14,198 nucleotides of DNA from Spirochaetaceae bacterium. GTDB taxonomy: Bacteria > Spirochaetota > Spirochaetia > DSM-27196 > SKKC01. A model generated the notes under the pieces. The model made no database searches and had not been told where the DNA came from. It saw only the letters and a program-made list of their open reading frames with translations. The stretch lies in contig PWGF01000451.1 in NCBI GenBank assembly GCA_003554375.1, positions 1-14,198 of the forward strand, in the 5' to 3' direction. Below are positions 6,938 to 14,198 of the stretch, one piece after another (positions within the stretch are counted from its first letter, which is position 1; every line of letters starts with the position of its first letter). The position numbers and the translations under genes were made by a program.

Positions 6938-6998
6938 CCGGGGGTACCTTTCCCCCCCTTCGGGTACCTCCCCGGCGGTCTGACCCCGGGGAGGTGCC
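6938..6998 (+). promoter_or_regulatory. Two mutually exclusive intercistronic hairpins
   Basis: Hairpin A pairs CCGGGG-GTACC (6938-6948) with GGTAC-CT-CCCCGG (6963-6975; CT is a bulge), 11 pairs. Hairpin B pairs GGTACCTCCCCGG (6963-6975) with CCGGGGAGGTGCC (6986-6998), 13 continuous pairs with one G-T, and GGT/ACC can extend it inward. Both use 6963-6975, so only one can form. After B comes TTACTTCTCAATTCT, pyrimidine-rich but not a true T run. The position after the binding-protein stop suggests partial termination or 3'-end protection, making binding protein more abundant than permeases as in many sugar ABC operons. The alternative pairing also resembles an attenuator. Confidence 0.7.
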
Positions 6999-7040
6999 TT
7001 ACTTCTCAATTCTGCGTATTAGGCTTGGAGGCAACCCAAA

Positions 7041-7952
7041 ATGAGTCATCCGTCAAGAGTGGATCCAACAGTGATGCGGATGTACCGGCAGGAGCACCTG
7101 AGCAGGAGACAGCGCATGCTCCGGCAGCACCTACGCCGGATCCCAATGCACCTCGTTCTCCTCTTCTTTGCGTCTATCTTTCTGTTTCCGTTGTACTATC
7201 TGTTCGTACTGGCTACCCATCCCAGCGGGGAGATGCTCCGCATTCCGCCGCACCTCTGGTTTGGAACGGGGCTGGTACAGAACCTGTACGAGCTATTCGG
7301 ACGTATCCCGTTTCACCTGAATATCATCAACAGTTTCGGCACAACCATAGGCGCCACGTTGGCAGCTCTCTTTTTCTGTACCATGGGTGGTTTTGCCTTT
7401 GCGAAGTACGAATTCAAAGGGAAGCCGTTCTTCTTCGCGCTGGTTCTGGCGGTGATGGCTATTCCCCCTTTCCTGAATATGGTTCCGTTTTTCCAGATCA
7501 TGGCGACGTTGGGGTGGATCAACACGTGGCTCCCGCTGATCGTGCCGATGGCGGCGAACCCGCTCGGAATCTTCCTGATGGCGCAGTTTCTCCAGACCTC
7601 CATTCCTGACGCACTTATGGATGCCGCGCGGATCGACGGCGTGAGCGAGATCGGGATGCTTCGTCGAATCGTGTTCCCGCTCGCCAAGCCGGCGATGGCC
7701 GTGCTCGCCATCATTATCTTCGTCACCACCTGGAACAACTTCATGGGGGCGCTTGTGCTCATGCCTTCTCAGCGCCACACGACGATTCCGGTCGCGCTCT
7801 CGATCTTCTTCGACCAGGCGCAGGGACAGCAAGGTGCACTTATGGTCGGATCAGCAATAGCAGTGCTTCCGCTGTTGCTGGTGTTTGTGTTCTTCTCGCG
7901 CCGGATTATCTCCGGTCTGACCGCGGGAGCGCTTCACGGCGAAGCAGCCTGA
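7041..7952 (+). CDS. Carbohydrate ABC transporter permease, MalG type
   Basis: A 303-residue inner-membrane subunit forming half of the sugar channel. After a basic cytoplasmic N-terminus (about 1-34), hydrophobic segments appear near 35-57, 97-120, 130-150, 164-185, 213-233 and 268-288. The EAA loop that contacts the ATPase reads DAARIDGVSEIGMLRRIVFP (about 194-213). The C-terminal SRRIISGLTAGALHG matches the MalG-type ending. GGAGG (7027-7031) lies 9 nt before the ATG. It follows the intercistronic hairpins and is 15 bp from the next permease gene. MalG type coming before MalF type is the reverse of the common order. No ATPase gene is near, so a shared MsmK/UgpC-like ATPase elsewhere is inferred. 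Confidence 0.94.
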   Translation: MSHPSRVDPTVMRMYRQEHLSRRQRMLRQHLRRIPMHLVLLFFASIFLFPLYYLFVLATHPSGEMLRIPPHLWFGTGLVQNLYELFGRIPFHLNIINSFGTTIGATLAALFFCTMGGFAFAKYEFKGKPFFFALVLAVMAIPPFLNMVPFFQIMATLGWINTWLPLIVPMAANPLGIFLMAQFLQTSIPDALMDAARIDGVSEIGMLRRIVFPLAKPAMAVLAIIIFVTTWNNFMGALVLMPSQRHTTIPVALSIFFDQAQGQQGALMVGSAIAVLPLLLVFVFFSRRIISGLTAGALHGEAA

Positions 7953-7967
7953 GCAGGAGGGTAAATC

Positions 7968-8873
7968 ATGTCTGTATTTTCTAGCGCGCTGGGCCAGAAG
8001 AAGGTCGCCCCCTACATCTTCTTGAGCCCGTTTCTCATTCTGTTTCTTGCGTTCTCGATCTACCCGATCGGTTACTCGATCTTCATCAGCTTCTTCGACT
8101 GGCGACTTACGGGGATGCGCGAGTTCGTTGGACTGGAGAACTACACCCGGTTGTTCGACATCGATCCGTTCTTCTTCCACTCGCTATGGGTTACGGGCGT
8201 TCTCCTTGTATTCGGGTCCCTCCTGCAGCACTTCATCGCCATCCCTCTTGCCATGCTCCTCAACGATAAGTCCGTAGCGGGCCGTGAGTTTTTCAAGACG
8301 GCGTTCTTCATCCCGTACATTACGAGCGCCGTCGTGGTCAGCCTCGTCTTCTTCAACATCTTTCAGCGGACTTACGGGTGGGCCGACAACCTCTTCGTGA
8401 TGCTGGGGTTAGATCCGGTCGAATGGCTCAATGACCCGCCGGCAATGCGCGCGGTGGTAGCAATCATGCTCAACTGGCGTTTCGTAGGCTGGAACATGGT
8501 GATCTACCTCGCGGGGCTCCAGGCCATCCCGAAGGATCTCTATGAGAACGCGCACATCGACGGGGCAACCAAGGTTCAGCAGCACCTCAACATTACATTG
8601 CCGCTCCTGCTGCCGGTTATCTTTTTTGCTACGTCAATCTCACTGATCTTCGGTATGCAGCTCTTTGACGAACCCTATGTCCTTTTCGGCGGCTATCAAG
8701 GCATGGGCGGTCACGACAACGCGGCACTAACGACGACACTGTACCTCCTTCAACAAGCTTTCCGGGTGCACCGATTCGGACGCGCGAGCGCGATCGCATG
8801 GGTTCTGTTTCTCATCATCATGGGGCTGACAGCAGGAAATCGCGTGATCACCAGGAAGCTCGACCATCGCTGA
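7968..8873 (+). CDS. Carbohydrate ABC transporter permease, MalF/LacF type
   Basis: A 301-residue inner-membrane subunit, the second half of the channel. It starts in the manner of its family (APYIFLSPFLILFLAFSIYP, a first membrane segment near 15-36) and has further segments near 72-95, 107-127, 155-178, 209-232 and 270-290. The EAA loop reads YENAHIDGATKVQQHLNITLP (about 192-212). FDWRLTG and FVGLENYTRLF are typical early periplasmic-loop features. GGAGGG in the 15 bp gap is its ribosome site, so it is co-transcribed with the preceding permease gene. The C-terminus is short, without the long extra N-terminal region of E. coli MalF. Confidence 0.94.
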   Translation: MSVFSSALGQKKVAPYIFLSPFLILFLAFSIYPIGYSIFISFFDWRLTGMREFVGLENYTRLFDIDPFFFHSLWVTGVLLVFGSLLQHFIAIPLAMLLNDKSVAGREFFKTAFFIPYITSAVVVSLVFFNIFQRTYGWADNLFVMLGLDPVEWLNDPPAMRAVVAIMLNWRFVGWNMVIYLAGLQAIPKDLYENAHIDGATKVQQHLNITLPLLLPVIFFATSISLIFGMQLFDEPYVLFGGYQGMGGHDNAALTTTLYLLQQAFRVHRFGRASAIAWVLFLIIMGLTAGNRVITRKLDHR

Positions 8874-9133
8874 GGCCCTGCACGACTCGCTCCGCGGAGT
8901 TGGCTCCGACGAGCGGATTCGGACGAGGAGCGATACATACAGGCCGTCGCAGGCAGCTCCTTCGAGCGCGCCTGCGGCAGCCATCGTACAGGCCCCATGG
9001 CCCCAACTGACCGCCGAGTGCAGCTCCACATAACCTCCGGCCCGGAACGGGGACGATACCGCCGTGCCGGTCGCGAACAGAGACGGTGCTGTAATGGCGA
9101 GGAATAGACTAATCGGACAGAGGGAGAACATCG
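8874..9133. other. Gap between transporter and phosphorylase genes
   Basis: This 260 bp stretch holds no supported gene. It contains a hairpin at 8943-8981, the 10-bp palindrome CTCCGCGGAG near 8890, and just before the phosphorylase the ribosome site AGGGAG (9121-9126). I did not find a convincing promoter, so the phosphorylases may be transcribed by read-through from the transporter genes, or from a start I could not recognise. Confidence 0.5.
8943..8981 (+). repeat. Intergenic hairpin before the cellobiose phosphorylase gene
   Basis: CGCAGGC (8948-8954) pairs with GCCTGCG (8970-8976). The stem extends outward through a T-G pair, a G-C pair, one mismatch and GC/GC (8943-8944 with 8980-8981). 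The loop holds its own GCTC/GAGC stem. No T tract follows, so it is not an intrinsic terminator; an mRNA-stability or processing role is possible. Confidence 0.45.
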
Positions 9134-11599
9134 ATGAAATACGGTTACTTCGAGGACGCGCGACGCGAGTACGTTATCACGACCCCCAAGACGCCGTTTC
9201 CGTGGATCAACTACCTGGGGAACGAGGAATTCTTTGGCCTCGTCTCAAACACCGGTGGGGGATACTGTTTCCACCAAGACGCCAAGTTGCGCCGGCTAAC
9301 GCGCTACCGGTACAACAACGTGCCCTTGGATGACGGCGGCAGGTACTACTACATCAGCGATCTTACCGACGGCGACGTGTGGTCTCCCGGCTGGAAACCG
9401 CTCAAGACTGAGCTCGATCGATACGAGTGCCGCCACGGGCTGAGTTACACCGCAATCTCCGGAACCAAGAACGGAGTAACCGCCGAGCTTCTAGTTTTCG
9501 TTCCGCTCCATACGACGGCCGAAACTCATCTGCTAACGATCCGAAACGACTCGTCACGAGGCAAGCACCTGAAGCTTCACTCGTTGACGGAATGGTGCCT
9601 GTGGAATGCGCAAGACGACATGACGAACTTTCAGCGAAACCTCTCCATTGGCGAGGTGGAGATTGATGGCTCGACGCTGTACCACAAATCGGAATACCGT
9701 GAGCGACGGAATCACTACGCTTACTACAGCGTAAACGCTGCCATCGCGGGCTTCGACACCGATCGCGACGCCTTTCTGGGACCATACAACGGATTCGACA
9801 TGCCCGCGGCGGTAGCAGCCGGCACATCGTTCAACTCTGTCGCACACGGATGGGCTCCGATCGCCTCTCACTTCATCGAGTTGGAGCTGTCACCGGGCGA
9901 AACACGCGAGCTCGTCTTTGTGCTCGGATATGCGGAGAACCCGGAGGACGAGAAGTGGGAGAGCCCCGGTGTCATAAACAAAACGCCGGCCAAAGAGACA
10001 CTCGCGCATCTCGACACAGCTTCCAAAGTCCGACGCGCTCACGAGCAACTCCTCGCACACTGGGACGGGCTTCTCAGCGTATACGTCGCCGAGACCGGCG
10101 ATCCCCGACTCGATCGAATGGTCAACACATGGAACCAATACCAGTGCATGGTCACCTTCAACATGTCACGCAGCGCATCCTACTTTGAGTCCGGGATCGG
10201 GCGGGGGATGGGATTCCGCGACTCGAACCAAGATCTCATCGGCTTCGTGCACCAGGTTCCAGAGCGCGCCCGGACACGGATCCGGGACATCGCCGCGACG
10301 CAGCGACCGGACGGCTCGGCATACCATCAGTACCAACCGCTGACAAAGCGCGGGAATGACGCCATCGGGGCTGATTTCAACGATGATCCGCTTTGGTTGC
10401 TGCTCTCCACAGCAGAATACGTGAAAGAGACAGGCGATTTTGGCTTTCTGGAAGAACCGGTCCCGTTCGACCACGATGACAGCAGCGCCGCGCCGCATAT
10501 AGAACACTTACAAGCGTCGCTCGACCACGCCCTGAAAAACGTCGGCCCCCATGGCCTTCCGCTCATTGGACGAGCAGACTGGAACGATTGCCTCAATCTC
10601 AACTGCTTTTCGAGTGATCCGGACGAGCCGTTTCAGACGGCGCAACGCCGGACAGGCGGCACAGCGGAATCGGTTGTGATTGCCGCCCTGTTGATCCTCT
10701 ATGGCCGCGAGTACGTGGAGCTCTGCCGCCGGACCGGTAGATCTGCCGAAGCAAGCCGCGCCCAGAACCGCATACAGCAGATGGAAGAAAACGTGAAAAG
10801 GCATGGTTGGGATGGAGAATGGTTCATCCGAGCCTACGATCACTATGGGGAGCCGGTCGGCGCCATGCGTAACAGCGAAGGTCGCATCTACGCCGAAGCG
10901 CAAGGGCTTTGCGGCATGGCCGGCATCGGCCTGGACGAAGGGCTTGTGCGCTCAGCCTTGGACGCAACCCAGAAGCATCTGGAAACCGCGAACGGCGTTC
11001 TACTGCACCAACCCGCGTATTCGCGCTACTACATCCAATACGGCGAGATATCGAGCTACCCACCCGGATACAAGGAGAACGCCGGCATTTTCTGCCACAA
11101 CAATCCCTGGATCATGATCGCGGAGACAGTTCTGGGCCGTGGTGACCGCGCGTTCGCGTACTACCGCAAGATCTCACCTTCCTTCGTCGAGGAACGCTCC
11201 GATGTCCACAAGGTAGAGCCATACGTCTACTGTCAGATGATAGCCGGAAGCGATGCGCCAACGCACGGCGAAGGGAAGAACTCCTGGCTGACCGGCACGG
11301 CCGCATGGAACTACTACGCCATGACGCGGCACATCCTCGGCATTCGCCCTCACTATGACGGTCTCGTAGTCGATCCGTGCATACCGCCGGAGTGGACCGG
11401 CTTTCAAGTAGATCGGACCTTCCGCGGCGCGAGATACACGATCGCCGTCGAAAACCCCGACCACGTCTCCACGGGCGTTGCGCAACTGGAAGTAGACGGT
11501 GAACCCGTGGGCATAGAGCGCGGCAAATCCCAGCGAGGCCGAACAATCCCCATCCAGGATGCCGGCGGAACGATTCAGGTCCGCGCCGTCATGGGATAG
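9134..11599 (+). CDS. cbp: Cellobiose phosphorylase (GH94)
   Basis: Cytoplasmic enzyme that splits cellobiose with inorganic phosphate into alpha-glucose 1-phosphate and glucose, saving one ATP. At 821 residues it has the length of Cellvibrio (Cellulomonas) gilvus cellobiose phosphorylase and shares long stretches with it as I remember that sequence: YGYFEDARREYVITTP, CLWNAQDDMTNFQRNLSIGE, QYQCMVTFNMSRSAS, IGRGMGFRDSNQDL and SAYHQYQPLTKRGN. The catalytic general acid is D485 in RADWNDCLNLNCF (D490 in the C. gilvus enzyme), with W483 beside it. K647-E648 (PPGYKENAGIFCHNNPW) and the phosphate-binding NSWLTGTAAW are present. The first about 270 residues are the beta-sandwich, then a helical linker and the (alpha/alpha)6 barrel. 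AGGGAG sits 7 nt before the ATG. It lies 53 bp before a second GH94 gene. The close match makes cellobiose specificity likely. Confidence 0.93.
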   Translation: MKYGYFEDARREYVITTPKTPFPWINYLGNEEFFGLVSNTGGGYCFHQDAKLRRLTRYRYNNVPLDDGGRYYYISDLTDGDVWSPGWKPLKTELDRYECRHGLSYTAISGTKNGVTAELLVFVPLHTTAETHLLTIRNDSSRGKHLKLHSLTEWCLWNAQDDMTNFQRNLSIGEVEIDGSTLYHKSEYRERRNHYAYYSVNAAIAGFDTDRDAFLGPYNGFDMPAAVAAGTSFNSVAHGWAPIASHFIELELSPGETRELVFVLGYAENPEDEKWESPGVINKTPAKETLAHLDTASKVRRAHEQLLAHWDGLLSVYVAETGDPRLDRMVNTWNQYQCMVTFNMSRSASYFESGIGRGMGFRDSNQDLIGFVHQVPERARTRIRDIAATQRPDGSAYHQYQPLTKRGNDAIGADFNDDPLWLLLSTAEYVKETGDFGFLEEPVPFDHDDSSAAPHIEHLQASLDHALKNVGPHGLPLIGRADWNDCLNLNCFSSDPDEPFQTAQRRTGGTAESVVIAALLILYGREYVELCRRTGRSAEASRAQNRIQQMEENVKRHGWDGEWFIRAYDHYGEPVGAMRNSEGRIYAEAQGLCGMAGIGLDEGLVRSALDATQKHLETANGVLLHQPAYSRYYIQYGEISSYPPGYKENAGIFCHNNPWIMIAETVLGRGDRAFAYYRKISPSFVEERSDVHKVEPYVYCQMIAGSDAPTHGEGKNSWLTGTAAWNYYAMTRHILGIRPHYDGLVVDPCIPPEWTGFQVDRTFRGARYTIAVENPDHVSTGVAQLEVDGEPVGIERGKSQRGRTIPIQDAGGTIQVRAVMG

Positions 11600-11640
11600 C
11601 ATGCGGGCACTCTGACCACGGCGCCGGAGCAGCGCAAAAA

Positions 11641-11645
11641 GGAGG
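11641..11645 (+). promoter_or_regulatory. Ribosome binding site that fixes the second GH94 start
   Basis: GGAGG lies 7 nt before ATG 11653 but only 1 nt before an in-frame TTG at 11647. The spacing favours the ATG, giving MSYGYF, which also aligns with the MKYGYF start of the cellobiose phosphorylase. Confidence 0.8.
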
Positions 11646-11652
11646 ATTGGAT

Positions 11653-14064
11653 ATGAGCTACGGGTACTTCGCGAACGAGAATCGGGAATATGTCATTACG
11701 ACACCGCGACCGCCGGTCCGCTGGATAAACTACGTCGGCACGCTCGAGTTTGGAGGGTACGTGGATCAGAGCGGCGGCCTGCTCATCTGTCGAGGAGACC
11801 CTGCTCACAACCGGATAACCAAGTACATCCCTGGTCTCCCCGGATCCTCTATGAACGGCGCCGCTTTCTACGTTCGAACCGGAGAGGAGGGGGGATATCG
11901 CATCTGCTCTCCGTTCTACGTTCCATGTCTTACCGAGCCGTCGCAGTTTGAGTGCCATGTCGGCCCGCTCTACTCTCGCATCCTCGGCGTAGCAGACGGC
12001 ATCGAACTCGAAGTGACCTTCTTCGTCCCATCGGGCGAACACGTACTTCTCATGGATTGTACGCTCCGAAATGCAAACGAAACTCCAGTAGACGCCGCCT
12101 TCATCCCCGTCTTCGAGTATAGCCACTTCCAGGCCCTCAAGCAGTTCACAAACGCCGACTGGGTTCCGCAGACCATGCAGAGCCGTGCTCTGTCGCTGAA
12201 CGGAACGAGCGTCCTCGTCCAGTACCCGTTCATGCGTCGCGATACCTGCTGGAACTACGCCGTCTCGTCGGGACCGCTAACTAGCTTCGAGACCGATCGC
12301 GGACGATTTCTAGGTGACCACGATTTTGGATCCTGGGCGGCTCCGCGCAGCCTCCACGCCCCGGCCCTTCCCGGCAGCGAAGCCAACCGGGGTGACAACA
12401 TCGCCGCGCTCCACCACGAGCTGGGGTCGCTCGACCCAGGCGAGCGTCGGCGGATCGTTGTGCAGCTGGGACAGACCGAGAACGTCTCGGACCTGGACCA
12501 GGTGGTAGCGCCGTTTCTTGACCACAATGAAGTCGATGCCCGCTTCCGAGAGCTCCAGAGCTTCTGGGATGACTATCTCGCCCGTTTTACGGTGGAAACG
12601 CCCTCTCAGAGCATGAACGACATGCTCAATGTGCATCACCCCAAACAGTGCTTCATCACCAAGAACTGGTCCCGTTACCTCAGCTCATATCAGCTGGGAT
12701 TGGGTTCCCGCGGCCTGGGAATGCGCGACTCCTCCCAGGACCTTCTGGGCATCATGTCCCACATGCCCGAGGAAGCAGGCAAGCTCATGCGACAGCTCTT
12801 CTCTATTCAGCGTCCGGACGGTTCAGCGATGCACCTCTTCTTCCCCGGAACCGGAAAGGCTCATCCGGGCGAAGCCCCCGACATGCCGGACCGCCCTCAG
12901 TTCTACGGCGACGACCACCTGTGGATCGTTCTGACACTTGCCGCTTACATCAAGGAAACCGGCGATTTCTCGATCCTGGACGAACAGCTGCCGTACTACG
13001 ATCCGGAAGCAGATGAACCGCAGCATGCCCAAGGTTCGGTCACGGAGCACGTAGAACGCGCAATCGAGTTCACGCGGAGGAACGTTGGCAGGCACGGGCT
13101 GCCGCTTCTGGGCTTCGCAGACTGGAACGACACCGTCAATCTGAAGGCCGGCGCCGAGTCGTTGTTCAACGCAGCACTCTACGGCCTGGTCCTTCAGGAG
13201 ATCGCTGAGCTCGCCGACGCAATTGGAAACGATACGCTGGCCACCCGCAGCCGCGACTACTGGGAGGAGATGCGCGGCCGCGTCCTGGAACACGCATGGG
13301 ACGGAGATTGGTTCATTCGCTATCTCGACGCCGATGGGACGCCCTTGGGATCCGCGCGGAACACCACCGGCCGTATCTACGTAAACGCCCAATCATGGCC
13401 GATTCTGGCCGGCTACGCGGAAGGGGAATACGCGCAACAAGCGCTCTCCTCTGTAGCTTCACAGCTCAACACCCGCCACGGCATCAAGATCAGCCGACCC
13501 GCATACAACGGATACGACCCCAACCTCGGGGGAATTACTACCTACCCTCCGGGCGCCAAGGAAAACGGCGGCATATTCCTGCATACGAACCCGTGGGTGA
13601 TCATTGCCGAGACCCTTCAGGGAAACGGCGATCGAGCGTTCTCCTACTACCAACAGATCAACCCGGCCGAGAAGGATCCTTCCGTTTACGAGTGCGAACC
13701 GTACTGCTATGCCCAGAACATCCTTGGCGACGAGCATCCCCAGTTCGGCCTGGCGCGCAACAGCTGGCTGTCCGGTACCGCGGCTTGGATGTACCGGGCC
13801 GCAACATGGCATGTGCTCGGCATCCGGCCGGGGTACCGGCATCTGACAGTGGATCCGTGCATTCCGAGCTCATGGCCCGGCTTTCGGGTACGGCGATCCT
13901 GGCGCGGAACATGGTACGAGATCACGGTGGACAACCCCGACCGTGTCTCCCACGGCGTAGCCGACTGCACCGTTGACGGTCGTTCAGTGCCTCATACGGA
14001 GATCCCGGCTACTCCCGCGGAACGTACAATCCAGGTCCGCGTCACCTTAGGCCCCGGGACCTGA
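11653..14064 (+). CDS. GH94 disaccharide phosphorylase, acceptor uncertain (possibly cellobionate phosphorylase)
   Basis: An 803-residue GH94 phosphorylase, expected to release glucose 1-phosphate from a beta-glucoside in the cytoplasm. It shares the family frame with its neighbour: YGYF...REYVITTP...WINYVGT, GLGMRDSSQDLLG, catalytic D493 in FADWNDTVNL, W491, K636-E637 (PPGAKENGGIF) and NSWLSGTAAW. It is clearly a paralogue, not a recent copy. Acceptor-side regions differ: FECHVGPLYSRI replaces YECRHGLSYTAI, and HFQALKQFTNADWVPQTM replaces the NAQDDMTNFQRNLS region. In GIKISRPAY, K612 and R615 stand where the neighbour has L623 and Q626, which would suit an acidic acceptor such as gluconate. 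At about 800 residues it is too short for typical cellodextrin or 1,2-oligoglucan phosphorylases. Chitobiose-type or other specificity remains possible. GH94 membership is firm; the substrate is inferred. Confidence 0.88.
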   Translation: MSYGYFANENREYVITTPRPPVRWINYVGTLEFGGYVDQSGGLLICRGDPAHNRITKYIPGLPGSSMNGAAFYVRTGEEGGYRICSPFYVPCLTEPSQFECHVGPLYSRILGVADGIELEVTFFVPSGEHVLLMDCTLRNANETPVDAAFIPVFEYSHFQALKQFTNADWVPQTMQSRALSLNGTSVLVQYPFMRRDTCWNYAVSSGPLTSFETDRGRFLGDHDFGSWAAPRSLHAPALPGSEANRGDNIAALHHELGSLDPGERRRIVVQLGQTENVSDLDQVVAPFLDHNEVDARFRELQSFWDDYLARFTVETPSQSMNDMLNVHHPKQCFITKNWSRYLSSYQLGLGSRGLGMRDSSQDLLGIMSHMPEEAGKLMRQLFSIQRPDGSAMHLFFPGTGKAHPGEAPDMPDRPQFYGDDHLWIVLTLAAYIKETGDFSILDEQLPYYDPEADEPQHAQGSVTEHVERAIEFTRRNVGRHGLPLLGFADWNDTVNLKAGAESLFNAALYGLVLQEIAELADAIGNDTLATRSRDYWEEMRGRVLEHAWDGDWFIRYLDADGTPLGSARNTTGRIYVNAQSWPILAGYAEGEYAQQALSSVASQLNTRHGIKISRPAYNGYDPNLGGITTYPPGAKENGGIFLHTNPWVIIAETLQGNGDRAFSYYQQINPAEKDPSVYECEPYCYAQNILGDEHPQFGLARNSWLSGTAAWMYRAATWHVLGIRPGYRHLTVDPCIPSSWPGFRVRRSWRGTWYEITVDNPDRVSHGVADCTVDGRSVPHTEIPATPAERTIQVRVTLGPGT

Positions 14065-14198
14065 ACGGCCTCCTGAAGCGGTCGCCGCTGCACCCGGCTC
14101 CCCGACCGGCGCCTGGGACCGAGCCGTCCGGCAGGAGCACGAAGCGCAAGCTGTCGCCATCCCGCCCGGCACCCGCGACCGAGCCGTTGCTCGCGGCC
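14042..14198 (-). CDS. Possible 3' end of a convergent gene with a short protein repeat
   Basis: On the minus strand a frame is open from the right edge to a TGA at 14044-14042, overlapping the end of the second GH94 gene by 23 bp. It has high GC at third positions and reads two related units, GSVAGAGRDGDSLRF and GSVPGAGRGAGCSGDRF. The length differences between the units are whole codons, so G-S-V, GAGR, GD and RF all stay in this frame. That is weak evidence for coding. Other frames here are also partly open, only 52 codons are visible, and no family is recognised. Confidence 0.28.
   Translation of the reverse strand, partial: AASNGSVAGAGRDGDSLRFVLLPDGSVPGAGRGAGCSGDRFRRPFRSRGLR
14101..14187. 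repeat. Degenerate direct repeat, 60-bp period
   Basis: Positions 14101-14127 and 14161-14187 match at 23 of 27 bases, ending in the identical GACCGAGCCGT. The shared blocks GAAGCG and GTCGCC upstream of each copy suggest that the repeated unit is longer, with small indels. It may be a tandem repeat in a convergent gene or a non-coding repeat after the operon; the window ends before this can be settled. Confidence 0.5.

Noticed and set aside
6986..7016. Classical Rho-independent terminator after the binding-protein gene
   Set aside because: The hairpin is very stable but is followed by TTACTTCTCAATTCT instead of a T run, and the permease genes continue the operon. Partial termination is possible but not a full stop.
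11647..11652. TTG start for the second GH94 gene (MDMSYGYF)
   Set aside because: It would lie only 1 nt from GGAGG; ATG 11653 has 7-nt spacing and aligns with the neighbouring phosphorylase start.

Overview
The window (about 14.2 kb, GC-rich, no tRNA, rRNA, CRISPR array or mobile element seen) looks like a chromosomal segment of a free-living, carbohydrate-fermenting bacterium. The mature N-terminus of its sugar-binding protein begins AAGQQEP right after the signal peptide. The 'GQQE' form is common in Spirochaetes binding proteins, so a GC-rich Spirochaetaceae-like organism is my best guess. This is an inference from one protein signature and gene content, not a proven placement.

Layout. 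Positions 1-3156 (minus) hold most of metH, cobalamin-dependent methionine synthase, whose C-terminus runs off the left edge. Upstream of it is a 389 bp gap containing a structured leader. Positions 3546-4763 (minus) encode a ROK-family repressor with an N-terminal winged HTH. An 850 bp intergenic region with several perfect inverted repeats and no convincing gene follows. From 5614 rightwards, all on the plus strand, lie a sugar ABC transporter (binding protein 5614-6930, MalG-type permease 7041-7952, MalF-type permease 7968-8873) and two GH94 phosphorylases: a cellobiose phosphorylase (9134-11599) and a divergent paralogue (11653-14064). The last 134 bp contain a degenerate direct repeat that may be the 3' end of a convergent gene.

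How it works together. The inferred system imports cellobiose or a related disaccharide, cleaves it with phosphate inside the cell to give glucose 1-phosphate plus a second sugar, and is controlled by the divergent ROK repressor. The second GH94 enzyme carries two basic residues where its cellobiose-specific neighbour has neutral ones. It may therefore act on an acidic disaccharide such as cellobionate; if so, the locus would salvage both plain and oxidised cellulose fragments. No ABC ATPase is encoded here, so one must come from elsewhere in the genome.

The most unusual non-coding structure is regulatory. A perfect 7-2-7 palindrome overlaps the -35 box of the transporter promoter, and a second perfect inverted repeat sits at the predicted transcription start. 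The leader then holds a 10-nt perfect anti-Shine-Dalgarno complement with no usable start codon, followed by a hairpin and the true ribosome binding site. Between the binding protein and the permeases, two mutually exclusive GC-rich hairpins compete for the same 13 nt.
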